A DNA stretch of 59,109 nt from Streptomyces montanisoli (GTDB taxonomy: Bacteria; Actinomycetota; Actinomycetes; Streptomycetales; Streptomycetaceae): NCBI RefSeq assembly GCF_017813245.1, contig NZ_JAGIQL010000023.1, forward strand, positions 1-59,109, written 5' to 3'. This document shows positions 52,207-59,109 of this stretch, piece after piece; position 1 is the first letter of the stretch; every line of letters starts with the position of its first letter. The translations under genes and the position numbers were made by a program. The notes below the pieces were generated by a model. That model worked only from the letters and a program-made list of their open reading frames with translations, was not told where the DNA came from and did no database searches.

Positions 52207-53391
52207 TCAGGGCTTGAGCAGCGTCTTCACCATGCCGTCCTTCTTCGCCTGGAAGGTGGCGTACGCCTGCGGCCCGTCCTCGAGGGGGAGCCGGTGGGTG
52301 GCGAAGGAGTCGACGCCGAGCGGGTCGTCGTCGACGAGCAGCGGAAGGATGTCGTCGACCCAGCGGCGCACGTTGGCCTGGCCCATGCGCAGCTGGATCT
52401 GCTTGTCGAACAGTTTCAGCATCGGCACGGGGTCGACGCTGCCGCCGTAGACTCCGGACAGGGACACGGTCCCGCCCCTGCGCACCACGTCGATGGCGGT
52501 GATGAACGCGGCCAGGCTGTCCATGCCCGCCTTCTCCATCATCTTCTGGCCGACCGACTCGGGCAGGAAGCCGACGAGCCGCTGCGCGTTCTTCGCCATG
52601 CCGTTGCCGTGCGCCTCCATGCCGACGGCGTCGATGACCGCGTCGGTGCCCCGGCCGCCGGTGAGCCGCCGCACCTCGTCGCCGAGCCCCTCGCCGAACT
52701 CCTGCATGTCGAGCGTGTGCACTCCACGCGCGCGTGCCCGCGCCAGCCGCTCGGGTACGAGGTCCACGCCGATGACCTGCTCGGCGCCCCGGTGCAGGGC
52801 GATCCGTGCCGCCATGTCGCCGATCGGCCCGAGCCCCAGGACGGTGACGCTGCCGCCGGGCGGGATCGCCGCGTACTCGACGGCCTGCCACGCGGTGGGC
52901 AGCACGTCGGAGAGGTAGACGAACCGGTCGTCCGACGGGCCGTGCGGCACCTTGACGGGGAGCGTGTCGCCGAACGGCACCCTCAGGTACTCGGCCTGCC
53001 CGCCCGGCACCTGGCCGTAGAGCTTGGAGTACCCGAACAGCGCGGCCCCCGTGCCGTACTCCCGTACCTGCGTCGTCTCGCACTGGGAGTGCAGTCCCTG
53101 ACCGCACATCCAGCACGTTCCGCAGGACACGTTGAACGGGACGACGACCCGGTCGCCGGCCGACAGCGTCGTGATGTCGTTGCCCACCTCCTCGACCACA
53201 CCCATCGGCTCGTGGCCGAGGATGTCGCCGGGATCGAGGTAGGGGCCGAGCACTTCGTAGAGGTGCAGGTCGGAACCGCAGATGCCGGAGGAGGTGATCC
53301 GCACGATGACGTCGGTCGCCTTGACGAGTTTCGGGTCCGGGACCGTGTCGACGCGGACGTCGCGCTTGCCGTGCCAGGTGAGGGCCCTCAT
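52207..53391 (-). CDS. Zinc-dependent alcohol dehydrogenase (glutathione-independent formaldehyde dehydrogenase-like)
   Basis: 394 residues. Catalytic zinc ligands in SGICGSDLH (Cys) and LGHEPMG (His, Glu); structural zinc cysteines in CGTCWMCGQGLHSQC; nucleotide fold TVLGLGPIGDMAARIALHRG with VIGVDLVPERL. The length and the insert after residue ~245 (MEAHGNGMAKNAQRLVGFLPESVGQ) match the FDH-like branch of medium-chain dehydrogenases, not classical ADH. It oxidises an alcohol or aldehyde with NAD+. It may belong to a general-stress set with its neighbours. Substrate unknown. Confidence 0.92.
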   Translation of the reverse strand: MRALTWHGKRDVRVDTVPDPKLVKATDVIVRITSSGICGSDLHLYEVLGPYLDPGDILGHEPMGVVEEVGNDITTLSAGDRVVVPFNVSCGTCWMCGQGLHSQCETTQVREYGTGAALFGYSKLYGQVPGGQAEYLRVPFGDTLPVKVPHGPSDDRFVYLSDVLPTAWQAVEYAAIPPGGSVTVLGLGPIGDMAARIALHRGAEQVIGVDLVPERLARARARGVHTLDMQEFGEGLGDEVRRLTGGRGTDAVIDAVGMEAHGNGMAKNAQRLVGFLPESVGQKMMEKAGMDSLAAFITAIDVVRRGGTVSLSGVYGGSVDPVPMLKLFDKQIQLRMGQANVRRWVDDILPLLVDDDPLGVDSFATHRLPLEDGPQAYATFQAKKDGMVKTLLKP

Positions 53392-53434
53392 GGTGCCTCC
53401 GTGGGTTGTCAGGTTGAGGTCAGCGCGCCGTGGG

Positions 53435-54400
53435 TCAGCGCGTCTTCCCGCGCAGGCGGGGCAGCACCTCGGTGCGGTAGAAGTCGAAGAACTGCGTCTG
53501 GTCGGGGCCGATCTGGTTGACGTAGACCTCGTCGAACCCGGCGTCGGCGTACGCCCCGACGGACGACGCGTGCTCGTCGACGGAATCGCCGCAGACGACG
53601 GCCTCGCTGACCATCTGCTCGGTGACCAGTGTGGACGCCTGCTGGAAATGCTCGGGCGTCGGCAGCAACTGCGTTATCTCACCAGGCAGTTGCTCGTTGG
53701 GCCAGATGCGGTGCACCGTCTTGACGGCGCGGTCGCGGTCGGTGTCCCAGCAGACCTTGAGCCCGCCGATCACCGGCTTGGTCCCGCCGCCCGCCCTGCG
53801 GAACTGCTCGACGAGCGTGGGATCGGCCGACATCGTCACGAGCCCGTCCCCAATGCGTCCCGCGAGGGCCGCGGCCTGCGGGCCGAAGCCGGAAACGTAC
53901 AGGGGCGGCGGCTCGTCGGGGAGTGTGTACAGGCGGGCGTTCTGCACGGTGTAGTGGTCGCCGCGGTGTGTGGTCTGCTCGCTGGAGAACAGGTTGCGCA
54001 TGACCTGGATCGCCTCTTCGAGCATCTTCATGCGCTCGGTCGCCTCCGGCCACGGGTCGCCGAGGATGTGCTCGTTGAGCGCCTCGCCCGTTCCCAGGCC
54101 GAACCGGAACCGCCCGCCGGTGAGTACGGACGCCGTGGCGGCGGCCTGGGCGTTGATCACCGGGTGCATGCGCACGGTGGGGCACGTGACGAGTGTCGTG
54201 ATGGGCAGCGACGTGACCTGCGACAGTGCGCCGATCATCGACCACACGAAGGAACTCTGCCCCTGCTCGTGGTTCCAGGGGTGGAAGTGGTCGGAGATGG
54301 CGAGCGCCTCGAAGCCCGCCTGTTCCGCCATGCGTGCCTGTTCGAGGAGTTCGTGCGGCGCGAACTCCTCCGACGACAGGAAGTATCCGTATGCGGTCAC
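53435..54400 (-). CDS. F420-dependent LLM-class oxidoreductase (glucose-6-phosphate dehydrogenase-like)
   Basis: 321 residues from GTG 54400, with AAGGGAG 8 bases upstream; the longer frame to 54475 adds an unrelated basic stretch. TIM-barrel luciferase-like family: YGYFLSSEEF, AISDHFHPWNHEQGQSSFVW (the F420/His active-site region), TTLVTCPTVRMHPVINAQAAAT, GGRFRFGLGTGEALNEHI, LYVSGFGPQAAALAGRIGDG and the C-terminal VYVNQIGPDQTQFFDFY. The TIGR03557-type branch oxidises sugar phosphates or related hydroxyl groups and makes F420H2. Predicted cytoplasmic. Exact substrate unknown. Confidence 0.9.
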   Translation of the reverse strand: MTAYGYFLSSEEFAPHELLEQARMAEQAGFEALAISDHFHPWNHEQGQSSFVWSMIGALSQVTSLPITTLVTCPTVRMHPVINAQAAATASVLTGGRFRFGLGTGEALNEHILGDPWPEATERMKMLEEAIQVMRNLFSSEQTTHRGDHYTVQNARLYTLPDEPPPLYVSGFGPQAAALAGRIGDGLVTMSADPTLVEQFRRAGGGTKPVIGGLKVCWDTDRDRAVKTVHRIWPNEQLPGEITQLLPTPEHFQQASTLVTEQMVSEAVVCGDSVDEHASSVGAYADAGFDEVYVNQIGPDQTQFFDFYRTEVLPRLRGKTR

Positions 54401-54512
54401 CCGTGGTCTCCCTTCCTCACCGCGCGACGACGTCCGCGGTGATCCCGCGCGCGTCAGGGACCCCGGGTTCCCCACCGGGCGCCGAACATGCAGGCGCGCC
54501 GACGGGCCGGGG

Positions 54513-55430
54513 TCAGCCGGCGCCGGGCAGGCAGACCTCCAGCGTTCCGTCCGCGCCCGTCCTCGTCTCGAACCGCGGCTGAGGGGCGGTGGCGGGCCCG
54601 CTCACGGGTTCGCCGTCGGCGAGGCGGAAGACGCTGCCGTGCCAGGGGCACTCGACGCATCCGTCGCGCACGGTGCCGTCCGAGAGGGGTCCCGACTGGT
54701 GGCTGCAGCGGTCGGCCAGGACGTCGACGCGGCCGTCCGCGTGCCGGAACACCAGCAGCGGCACCTCACCGAGTTGCCGCCGTACGGGTTCGCCGACTGG
54801 CAGGTCGCCAAGCGCGCCGAGCGGCTGCCAGCCGGGTTCCAGCAGATGCGGTACGGGCTCCGCCTTGTTGGCGCCGGCCCCCTGGCGGTACGCGAGGTGC
54901 CCGCCGAGCGCGCCGGAGGCGCCGACGACGGCGAGGCCCGCGTAGGCGAGCGCCCTGCCCCGTCCCGTCCTCCCGCGGCCCCGCGCCACCCAGGACGACG
55001 CGTACAGCCACACCGCGACCACGTTGCCTGTGGCGTGCACGAGGCCGGTGCGCATCTGCTGCTCGTGCTGCTCGGCCCAGTCGACCCAGCCGGCCAGTGC
55101 GGCGGGTCCGGCGGCGAGCAGCCCGACGCCGATCAGCGCGCGGCTCTGGCGGGCGCTGCCCGGCACGGCGTCCAGCACGGCCGCCGACATCCACGCGCCG
55201 ATCGGCACCTGCACCAGGAAGGGGTGCAGCGGATGCCCGACGTCCAGGCCGTGCAGCGCGTCGCGGGCGCGGCCGAGCGGCAGTGCGCGAACGGCGCTCT
55301 GCACGGGCTTGATCAGGGGGTCGATGCGGCCCCACTCCCCGAGGGCGTCGAACGCCTTCACGGAGGCGGCGAGGGCGCCATGAAGCAGGCTCCCCCGACC
55401 GGGGCCTGTCGGGGTCGCCGCGGATTTCAT
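54513..55430 (-). CDS. Membrane protein with DUF2231 and C-terminal Rieske domain
   Basis: 305 residues from ATG 55430; an in-frame ATG at 55454 is possible and neither has a strong ribosome site. The N-terminal DUF2231 half (about 40-185) has HPLHPFLVQVPIGAWMSAAVLD and four helices with conserved His, possibly a haem or metal membrane domain. The C-terminal ~105 residues are a Rieske [2Fe-2S] domain: DRCSHQSGPLSDG and CVECPWHGSVF ligands. Such fusions are thought to act in electron transfer, but no partner is established. Starts 86 bp after the small membrane protein gene, so probably cotranscribed. Confidence 0.85.
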   Translation of the reverse strand: MKSAATPTGPGRGSLLHGALAASVKAFDALGEWGRIDPLIKPVQSAVRALPLGRARDALHGLDVGHPLHPFLVQVPIGAWMSAAVLDAVPGSARQSRALIGVGLLAAGPAALAGWVDWAEQHEQQMRTGLVHATGNVVAVWLYASSWVARGRGRTGRGRALAYAGLAVVGASGALGGHLAYRQGAGANKAEPVPHLLEPGWQPLGALGDLPVGEPVRRQLGEVPLLVFRHADGRVDVLADRCSHQSGPLSDGTVRDGCVECPWHGSVFRLADGEPVSGPATAPQPRFETRTGADGTLEVCLPGAG

Positions 55431-55516
55431 GTGTTTCGTCGCCGGCACGCGCATGACCAACGGTGTTGCCGCCGCCGCGCGATCCCAAACCGTTCTGCGT
55501 CCTAACGAGTACACCG

Positions 55517-55693
55517 TCACGGGAAGAGCGCGATGCCCACGAGGACGAGGATGAAGATCACCACGAGGACGCCGATCACGCCCCAGGACTTGCCGCCCTT
55601 GGCGGGCCGTGCACGTCCTCCGCGCGGCCGGTCCTCCGGCAGCGACGCGTCGTCGGGGCGGTCTCGGTCGTAGAACTTGTCGTCCTTCGGCAT
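55517..55693 (-). CDS. 58-residue single-helix membrane protein, unassigned
   Basis: From ATG 55693, with GAAGGGAAGGAC upstream. The first 36 residues are strongly charged (KDDKFYDRDRPDDASLPEDRPRG...KGGK), then one hydrophobic helix WGVIGVLVVIFILVLVGIALF to the C-terminus, so a tail-anchored topology. A GGGTACC sequence upstream (about 55738-55743) resembles a stress-sigma -10, without a good -35. Function unknown. Confidence 0.6.
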   Translation of the reverse strand: MPKDDKFYDRDRPDDASLPEDRPRGGRARPAKGGKSWGVIGVLVVIFILVLVGIALFP

Positions 55694-55798
55694 CGGTGTC
55701 CTTCCCTTCCGGGCCGTCTGTGGCGGGCGCTCGCTCCGGGTACCCCGCACGGCGCCCCGCATGGCTCCCGTTCACCCGCCCGGCGCTCGAGCCCCGCG

Positions 55799-56350
55799 TC
55801 AGCCGTCCAGCGACACGGCGCCGGCCGTGGTGATCTCGGCCGCCATGTTCCGCTCCATCATCCGCAGCGCCGCGTCCGCCAGGTCCTGGTAGATGTGCGC
55901 GACGGCGTCCCGCGGCACGGCTACCTCCAGGTGGCGGGTGTGGGCGTCGAGCGCGGAGTACAGCACGCACTGCTCGGTGACCTGGCCGCACAGCACGACG
56001 CGGTCCACGCCGAGCTGGCTCAGCAGGTAGGCGAGCGGAGTCTCGAAGAAGATCGAGTGGCGTGCCTTGACGACGAACAGCGAGCGCTCGTCGGGGCGCA
56101 GGGGCTCGACCAGGTCGGCGTGCGCGCCGGAGAGTGCCTTGTCGAGGATCTCGCCGTGGTGCGAACGCCACTCGCCGAAGTTGTCGTTGACGTAGATGAC
56201 GGGCACATCCAGGGCCTTGGCGCGCTCGACGAGCCGGACAGCCGCCGGGACGGCCTCGCGCGCCGAGGGCAGCAGCCGGTCCGCGTCGGGGTGGTCGTAC
56301 GTGTTGATCATGTCGATGACGATGACCGCGGTTTTCCCCATGCGTCCCAT
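55799..56350 (-). CDS. Isochorismatase-fold cysteine hydrolase
   Basis: 183 residues. Catalytic triad visible: Asp in VIVIDMINTYDHPDA, Lys in VVKARHSIFFETPL, and Cys in LCGQVTEQCVLYSALDAHTR, which also contains the cis-peptide region. Relatives include nicotinamidase, isochorismatase and N-carbamoylsarcosine amidase; the metal-binding DxH of nicotinamidase is not apparent, so an amidase of other specificity is more likely. Only 26 bp separate its start from the divergent VOC gene, so the promoters overlap. Confidence 0.88.
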   Translation of the reverse strand: MGRMGKTAVIVIDMINTYDHPDADRLLPSAREAVPAAVRLVERAKALDVPVIYVNDNFGEWRSHHGEILDKALSGAHADLVEPLRPDERSLFVVKARHSIFFETPLAYLLSQLGVDRVVLCGQVTEQCVLYSALDAHTRHLEVAVPRDAVAHIYQDLADAALRMMERNMAAEITTAGAVSLDG

Positions 56351-56376
56351 GGTGCCCCCGCTCCTACACTTGCACG

Positions 56377-56757
56377 ATGCTCACACTTGGCATCCCCGTG
56401 ATCGGTGTGTCGGACGTGCGCCGGGCAGTGGAGTTCTGGACCTCCGCGCTCGACCTGGTCGCCTCGGCCGAATGGGAGAGCGAATCCTGGAGAACGCTGC
56501 ACCACGCCGACGGATCGGGCCGCGCGCTTGGGCTGATGCGCAGCACGTCGCCCGTCGAGCCGCACCCCCGCATCCACCTCGACCTTTTCGTGGAGACCGC
56601 GGCCGAGCAGGAGCGCCAGGTCGAACGCCTCGTCTCGCTGGGCGCCGAGCGCGTCGCCTGGGACCTGTACCCGCGGAATCCCGACTTCGTGGTGCTCGCC
56701 GACCCCGACGGGAACCGCTTCTGCGTGGTCGACCTCAGCCATGCCCCCAGCGGCTGA
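56377..56757 (+). CDS. VOC (glyoxalase/bleomycin-resistance) family protein
   Basis: 126 residues. Paired beta-alpha-beta-beta-beta modules: LGIPVIGVSDVRRAVEFWTSALDL at the start and RIHLDLFVETAAEQERQVERLVSLGA plus FVVLADPDGNRFCVVD in the second half, the usual ending. Metal-ligand positions are not clearly all present. TACACT at 56365-56370 is a likely -10; it ends 6 bases before the ATG and there is no ribosome site, so a leaderless mRNA is likely. Function unknown. Confidence 0.85.
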   Translation: MLTLGIPVIGVSDVRRAVEFWTSALDLVASAEWESESWRTLHHADGSGRALGLMRSTSPVEPHPRIHLDLFVETAAEQERQVERLVSLGAERVAWDLYPRNPDFVVLADPDGNRFCVVDLSHAPSG

Positions 56758-56761
56758 GCCC

Positions 56762-56786
56762 GGATACGGACGGTGATCAGGGGTAC
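56762..56786 (+). promoter_or_regulatory. SigB-like promoter for the 42-residue peptide gene
   Basis: GGAT (56762-56765), 15 bases, GGGTAC (56781-56786) fits GNNT-N14-16-GGGTAC. It leads to a leader of about 65 bases and then AAGGAGG before GTG 56859. Confidence 0.6.
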
Positions 56787-56858
56787 TCGGGCCTTCTTGG
56801 GAAACACGGCCGACGACAACCCCTCGCACCAGCCGTGCCGCTATCAAGGAGGCAGACA

Positions 56859-56987
56859 GTGTTCAAGGCAATCGCGGACATCTTCCGGGCGATTGGTGGC
56901 GCCGTGGCCACCGTGGTGACGCTGCCCTTCCGTCTCGTCGCCCGCCTGTTCGGCGGAGCGTCCGACTCCGCACACGGCCACCACTGA
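56859..56987 (+). CDS. 42-residue amphipathic small protein
   Basis: GTG 56859 has a full AAGGAGG ribosome site 6 bases upstream and its own SigB-like promoter, and a strong terminator follows at 56994: a complete single-gene unit. The product, MFKAIADIFRAIGGAVATVV then TLPFRLVARLFGG and an HGHH end, is an amphipathic/hydrophobic helix, a LPFRLVARLF motif and a His-rich tail. It probably lies on or in the membrane. No known function; a stress-induced membrane peptide is the inference. Confidence 0.7.
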   Translation: MFKAIADIFRAIGGAVATVVTLPFRLVARLFGGASDSAHGHH

Positions 56988-56993
56988 CGGGTG

Positions 56994-57032
56994 GACGCCG
57001 GCCGGGCCCCCGAGCGGGGCCCGGCCGGCGTC
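56994..57032. terminator. 17-bp perfect hairpin, small-peptide gene versus HAD gene
   Basis: GACGCCGGCCGGGCCCC pairs fully with GGGGCCCGGCCGGCGTC around CGAGC. It lies between the convergent units ending at 56987 and 57040. Confidence 0.85.
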
Positions 57033-57039
57033 CCCTCGG

Positions 57040-57702
57040 TCACACGTCACCGAACGGGCTCGCGTCGAGCTCCGCGAGCAGCTCCTCGACGCTCGTGTAC
57101 ACGGCGTCCGCCCCGGCCGCCTCGAGCGCGGTGCGGGGCACGCCGCCGGACAGGACCCCGACGGCACGCACGCCGGCCTTCGTCCCGGCCTCCATGTCCC
57201 ACACGGAGTCCCCGACGAAGACGGCGTCCCCCGCGCCCACCCCGGCACGCCTCAGCGCCTCCTCCACCGGGTCGGGCGCGGGCTTGCCTGCGTCCACCTC
57301 GTCGGCGCGTGCCTCGGCCATCAAGGCGTCGTCGGCGCCGATGGCCCGGCGCATCGCCGCGAGTTCCGCGCCGCCCGCCGACGTCGCGAGGACGACACGC
57401 CACTGCTGGGCGGCCAGCGCCCTGAGCAGGTCGGCCGCGCCCTCGAAGGCACGCAGCCGGTCGAAGTACGTCGCGTACAGCGTCTTGTGCGCCGCGCTGA
57501 TGGCGGGGTCGCGGTCGCTGTCCCGGTCGTCGCCGAGCAGGTGGGCGAGCAGATCTTCCGAGCCGAGCCCGATGGCGCGGTGGATGTCAGCCATCGGCAC
57601 GTGGCGGCCCGCCTGCCGCAGCGCCTCCCACCAGGTCACGACGTGCAGGTGATTGGTGTCGACCAGGGTCCCGTCGACGTCGAACAGTGCGGCGCGCGGC
57701 AT
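57040..57702 (-). CDS. HAD superfamily phosphatase (beta-phosphoglucomutase-like)
   Basis: 220 residues. Motif I LFDVDGTLVDTNHLH with the nucleophile and acid/base Asp, motif II VLATSAGG, motif III Lys in DAGKPAPDPVEEALRRAG and motif IV VFVGDSVWDMEAG. The helical cap lies between about 15 and 85. Subfamily IA members dephosphorylate small sugar phosphates or phosphoglycolate; which one cannot be told. Monocistronic, with a divergent gene 222 bp away. Confidence 0.9.
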   Translation of the reverse strand: MPRAALFDVDGTLVDTNHLHVVTWWEALRQAGRHVPMADIHRAIGLGSEDLLAHLLGDDRDSDRDPAISAAHKTLYATYFDRLRAFEGAADLLRALAAQQWRVVLATSAGGAELAAMRRAIGADDALMAEARADEVDAGKPAPDPVEEALRRAGVGAGDAVFVGDSVWDMEAGTKAGVRAVGVLSGGVPRTALEAAGADAVYTSVEELLAELDASPFGDV

Positions 57703-57924
57703 GGTGGAACCTCTTTCCTCGTCCGTTCTCGCCGGAGCCCGATACGGCTGTGACCGCTGAGCAGGCCTGAGCTGTGCTCCCCGTAGCGCGTACCCCCGCC
57801 GCCCCCTGTTCGCACGCCGGGGCGTTCGTTCGCGCGCCAGGGCGTTTGCGCGATCGTTCGGTGGGAAGTCGGAGCGCCACCCTGTTCATCCCCCCTTTCC
57901 CCTTTTTACTTCGCAGGAGGCCAC

Positions 57925-59013
57925 GTGAGCGGCGACGCGGCGAGTTCGGCGAGCACCGCCCCCGAGCAGGACGACGACGTCGAGGCTGCCGGGTCCCCGC
58001 AGGCGGTACGGGCCGCCGTCGCGGACCGCTTCACCGCCCTGACGCGCGCCGTGGACGCGGCGGCCGCCCCCGGTCTCGGCGGCCGGCCGATCGCCGAGGT
58101 GCCGCTGCCGGGCTCCGGCCGTACGGCGGACCGTTTCCGCGTGCTGTACGAGCTGGGACGCGAGGACCTGTGCGTGGCCCGTCTCGTGGAGGGCCACCTG
58201 GACGCCGTGGCCATCCTGGACGAGATCGCGGGCGATCGGACCGCTCCGGGCGAGCGGTGGGGCGTGTGGGCCGCGCAGCCGCCTGGACCAGGCCTGACCG
58301 CGCGCGAGTCCGGCGGCGTGTGGCTGCTCGACGGGGTGAAGCCGTACTGCTCGGGTGCGCACAGCTGCACCCATGCGCTGGTGACGGCGGACACGGCCGA
58401 CGGGCGCGTGCTGTTCGCCGTGCGGCTCGGCCAGGACGGCGTACGGCCGGTGCCCGGCACCTGGCAGGCCGTCGGCATGGCCGGCAGCGACACGCCGGGC
58501 GTGGCCTTCACCGGCGTGGAAGCCGTCCCCGTCGGCGGAGTGGACGCGTATCTGGACAGGCCCGGGTTCGAGCACGGCGGTCTCGGCGTGGCCGCCTGCT
58601 GGCTCGGTGGCGCGCGCGCAGCCGCCGCGCCCCTGTACGCCGCGGCCGGCAAGCGTCCGGGCGACACCGTCACGGCCGCGCACCTGGGCGCCGTGGACAC
58701 GCTGCTCTCGTCCGCCGAGACGGTGCTCATCCGGGCGGCCGGCGACGTGGACGCCGACCCGCCCGACGCACTGGGCGGCGCGCGCACGCGCACCCTGCGC
58801 GTACGCGCCCTGGTCGAGCACGTCTGCACGGAGGTGCTCGCGCACACCGGGCGCGCCACGGGAGCCGGGCCGCTCTGCCACGACGCGCGGCACGCGCGGA
58901 CCGTCGCCGACCTGACGGTGTACGTGCGCCAGCACCACGCCGAGCACGACCTCGCCGTGCTGGGAGGACTGGCCGCAGGCCGCCAGGACGGGGCCCTGGG
59001 GAGCGCGCGATGA
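57925..59013 (+). CDS. Acyl-CoA-dehydrogenase-like flavoprotein, divergent
   Basis: 362 residues from GTG 57925, with GGAGG 5 bases upstream. The middle region GGVWLLDGVKPYCSGAHSCTHALVTA matches the FAD-contacting beta domain of acyl-CoA dehydrogenases (DGxKxFxSGA type). The N-terminal helical part is shortened, and the usual catalytic Glu region and C-terminal GGxG motif are not recognisable, so activity on acyl-CoA is doubtful. It ends in an ATGA overlap with the next gene. In other streptomycetes such proteins sit beside PIG-L deacetylase, methyltransferase and glycosyltransferase genes (recall), but that neighbour is lost here. Confidence 0.75.
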   Translation: MSGDAASSASTAPEQDDDVEAAGSPQAVRAAVADRFTALTRAVDAAAAPGLGGRPIAEVPLPGSGRTADRFRVLYELGREDLCVARLVEGHLDAVAILDEIAGDRTAPGERWGVWAAQPPGPGLTARESGGVWLLDGVKPYCSGAHSCTHALVTADTADGRVLFAVRLGQDGVRPVPGTWQAVGMAGSDTPGVAFTGVEAVPVGGVDAYLDRPGFEHGGLGVAACWLGGARAAAAPLYAAAGKRPGDTVTAAHLGAVDTLLSSAETVLIRAAGDVDADPPDALGGARTRTLRVRALVEHVCTEVLAHTGRATGAGPLCHDARHARTVADLTVYVRQHHAEHDLAVLGGLAAGRQDGALGSAR

Positions 59014-59071
59014 CGCAGCCCGCACCGCCCGGCGGCGGCGCGGTCGCCGCCCGCGCCGACGGCGGGCGGTG
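59010..59071 (+). CDS. 5' end of the next gene, cut at the contig end
   Basis: ATG 59010 overlaps the preceding stop (ATGA), so it is translationally coupled. About 20 codons (MTQPAPPGGGAVAARADGGR) are real; the in-frame TGA that follows is created where adapter-like sequence begins, so the stop is artificial. Too short to classify. Confidence 0.5.
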
Positions 59072-59109
59072 AGATCGGAAGAGGTCACGTCTCAACTTTC
59101 TGTCTTCGT
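59072..59109. other. Sequencing-adapter sequence at contig end
   Basis: AGATCGGAAGAG at 59072-59083 is the exact start of the Illumina TruSeq adapter. The rest (GTCACGTCTCAACTTTC...) is an error-rich version of its continuation. The AT-rich composition also differs from the genome. These bases should not be read as genomic. Confidence 0.9.

Overview
The window is high-GC actinobacterial DNA, most likely Streptomyces. The signs are dense GC-rich genes, frequent ATGA/GTGA overlaps, leaderless starts, a TipA-like MerR regulator, a DasR-type dre site, carbohydrate ABC transporters without their own ATPase, and F420-dependent oxidoreductases. It looks like a whole contig: a gene is cut at base 1, and the last ~38 bases match an Illumina TruSeq adapter start rather than genome. 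No rRNA, tRNA, CRISPR array, prophage or insertion sequence was recognised.

Layout. 1-4459: envelope genes (DedA, orphan FetB-like permease, GT-C type membrane glycosyltransferase, PAP2 phosphatase). DedA and PAP2 share a 22-bp operator, which suggests joint control of polyprenyl-phosphate recycling. 4484-9445: extracytoplasmic flavin redox system (ferric-reductase-like protein, FMN-binding protein, ApbE) divergent from a two-component system, with two pairs of 11-bp-spaced repeats between them. 9509-10381: secreted GH25 muramidase. 10612-16020: five-gene minus-strand operon (2OG-Fe(II) oxygenase, unrecognised GT-like protein, ODC-fold decarboxylase, GNAT, MFS exporter), the best candidate here for an undescribed small-molecule pathway. 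16868-23219: DasR-type GH3 hexosaminidase, HutD, an NrfD-like remnant, a second ctaD-ctaF pair and a Rieske oxygenase.

23233-47417 is a plant-polysaccharide region. It holds secreted GH27 alpha-galactosidase, secreted GH54 arabinofuranosidase with duplicated ricin-B modules, an alpha-galactoside import operon ending in a GH4 enzyme, and a complete L-arabinose system (RbsABC-type importer, araA, araD, araB, LacI repressor) tied together by four copies of one LacI operator. Set into it are a MerR/SulP pair, a LysR effector-domain protein with DUF5997, a DeoR regulator and a TipA-like regulator.

47540-59109: an aldo/keto reductase divergent from a MerR regulator, a DHA2 exporter, the wreck of a catechol 2,3-dioxygenase gene, then stress-type genes (DUF7218-like, Zn-alcohol dehydrogenase, F420 LLM oxidoreductase, Rieske-DUF2231, isochorismatase fold, VOC, a 42-residue peptide), at least two with SigB-like promoters. 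A HAD phosphatase and an acyl-CoA-dehydrogenase-like gene follow, the latter translationally coupled to a gene lost at the contig end.
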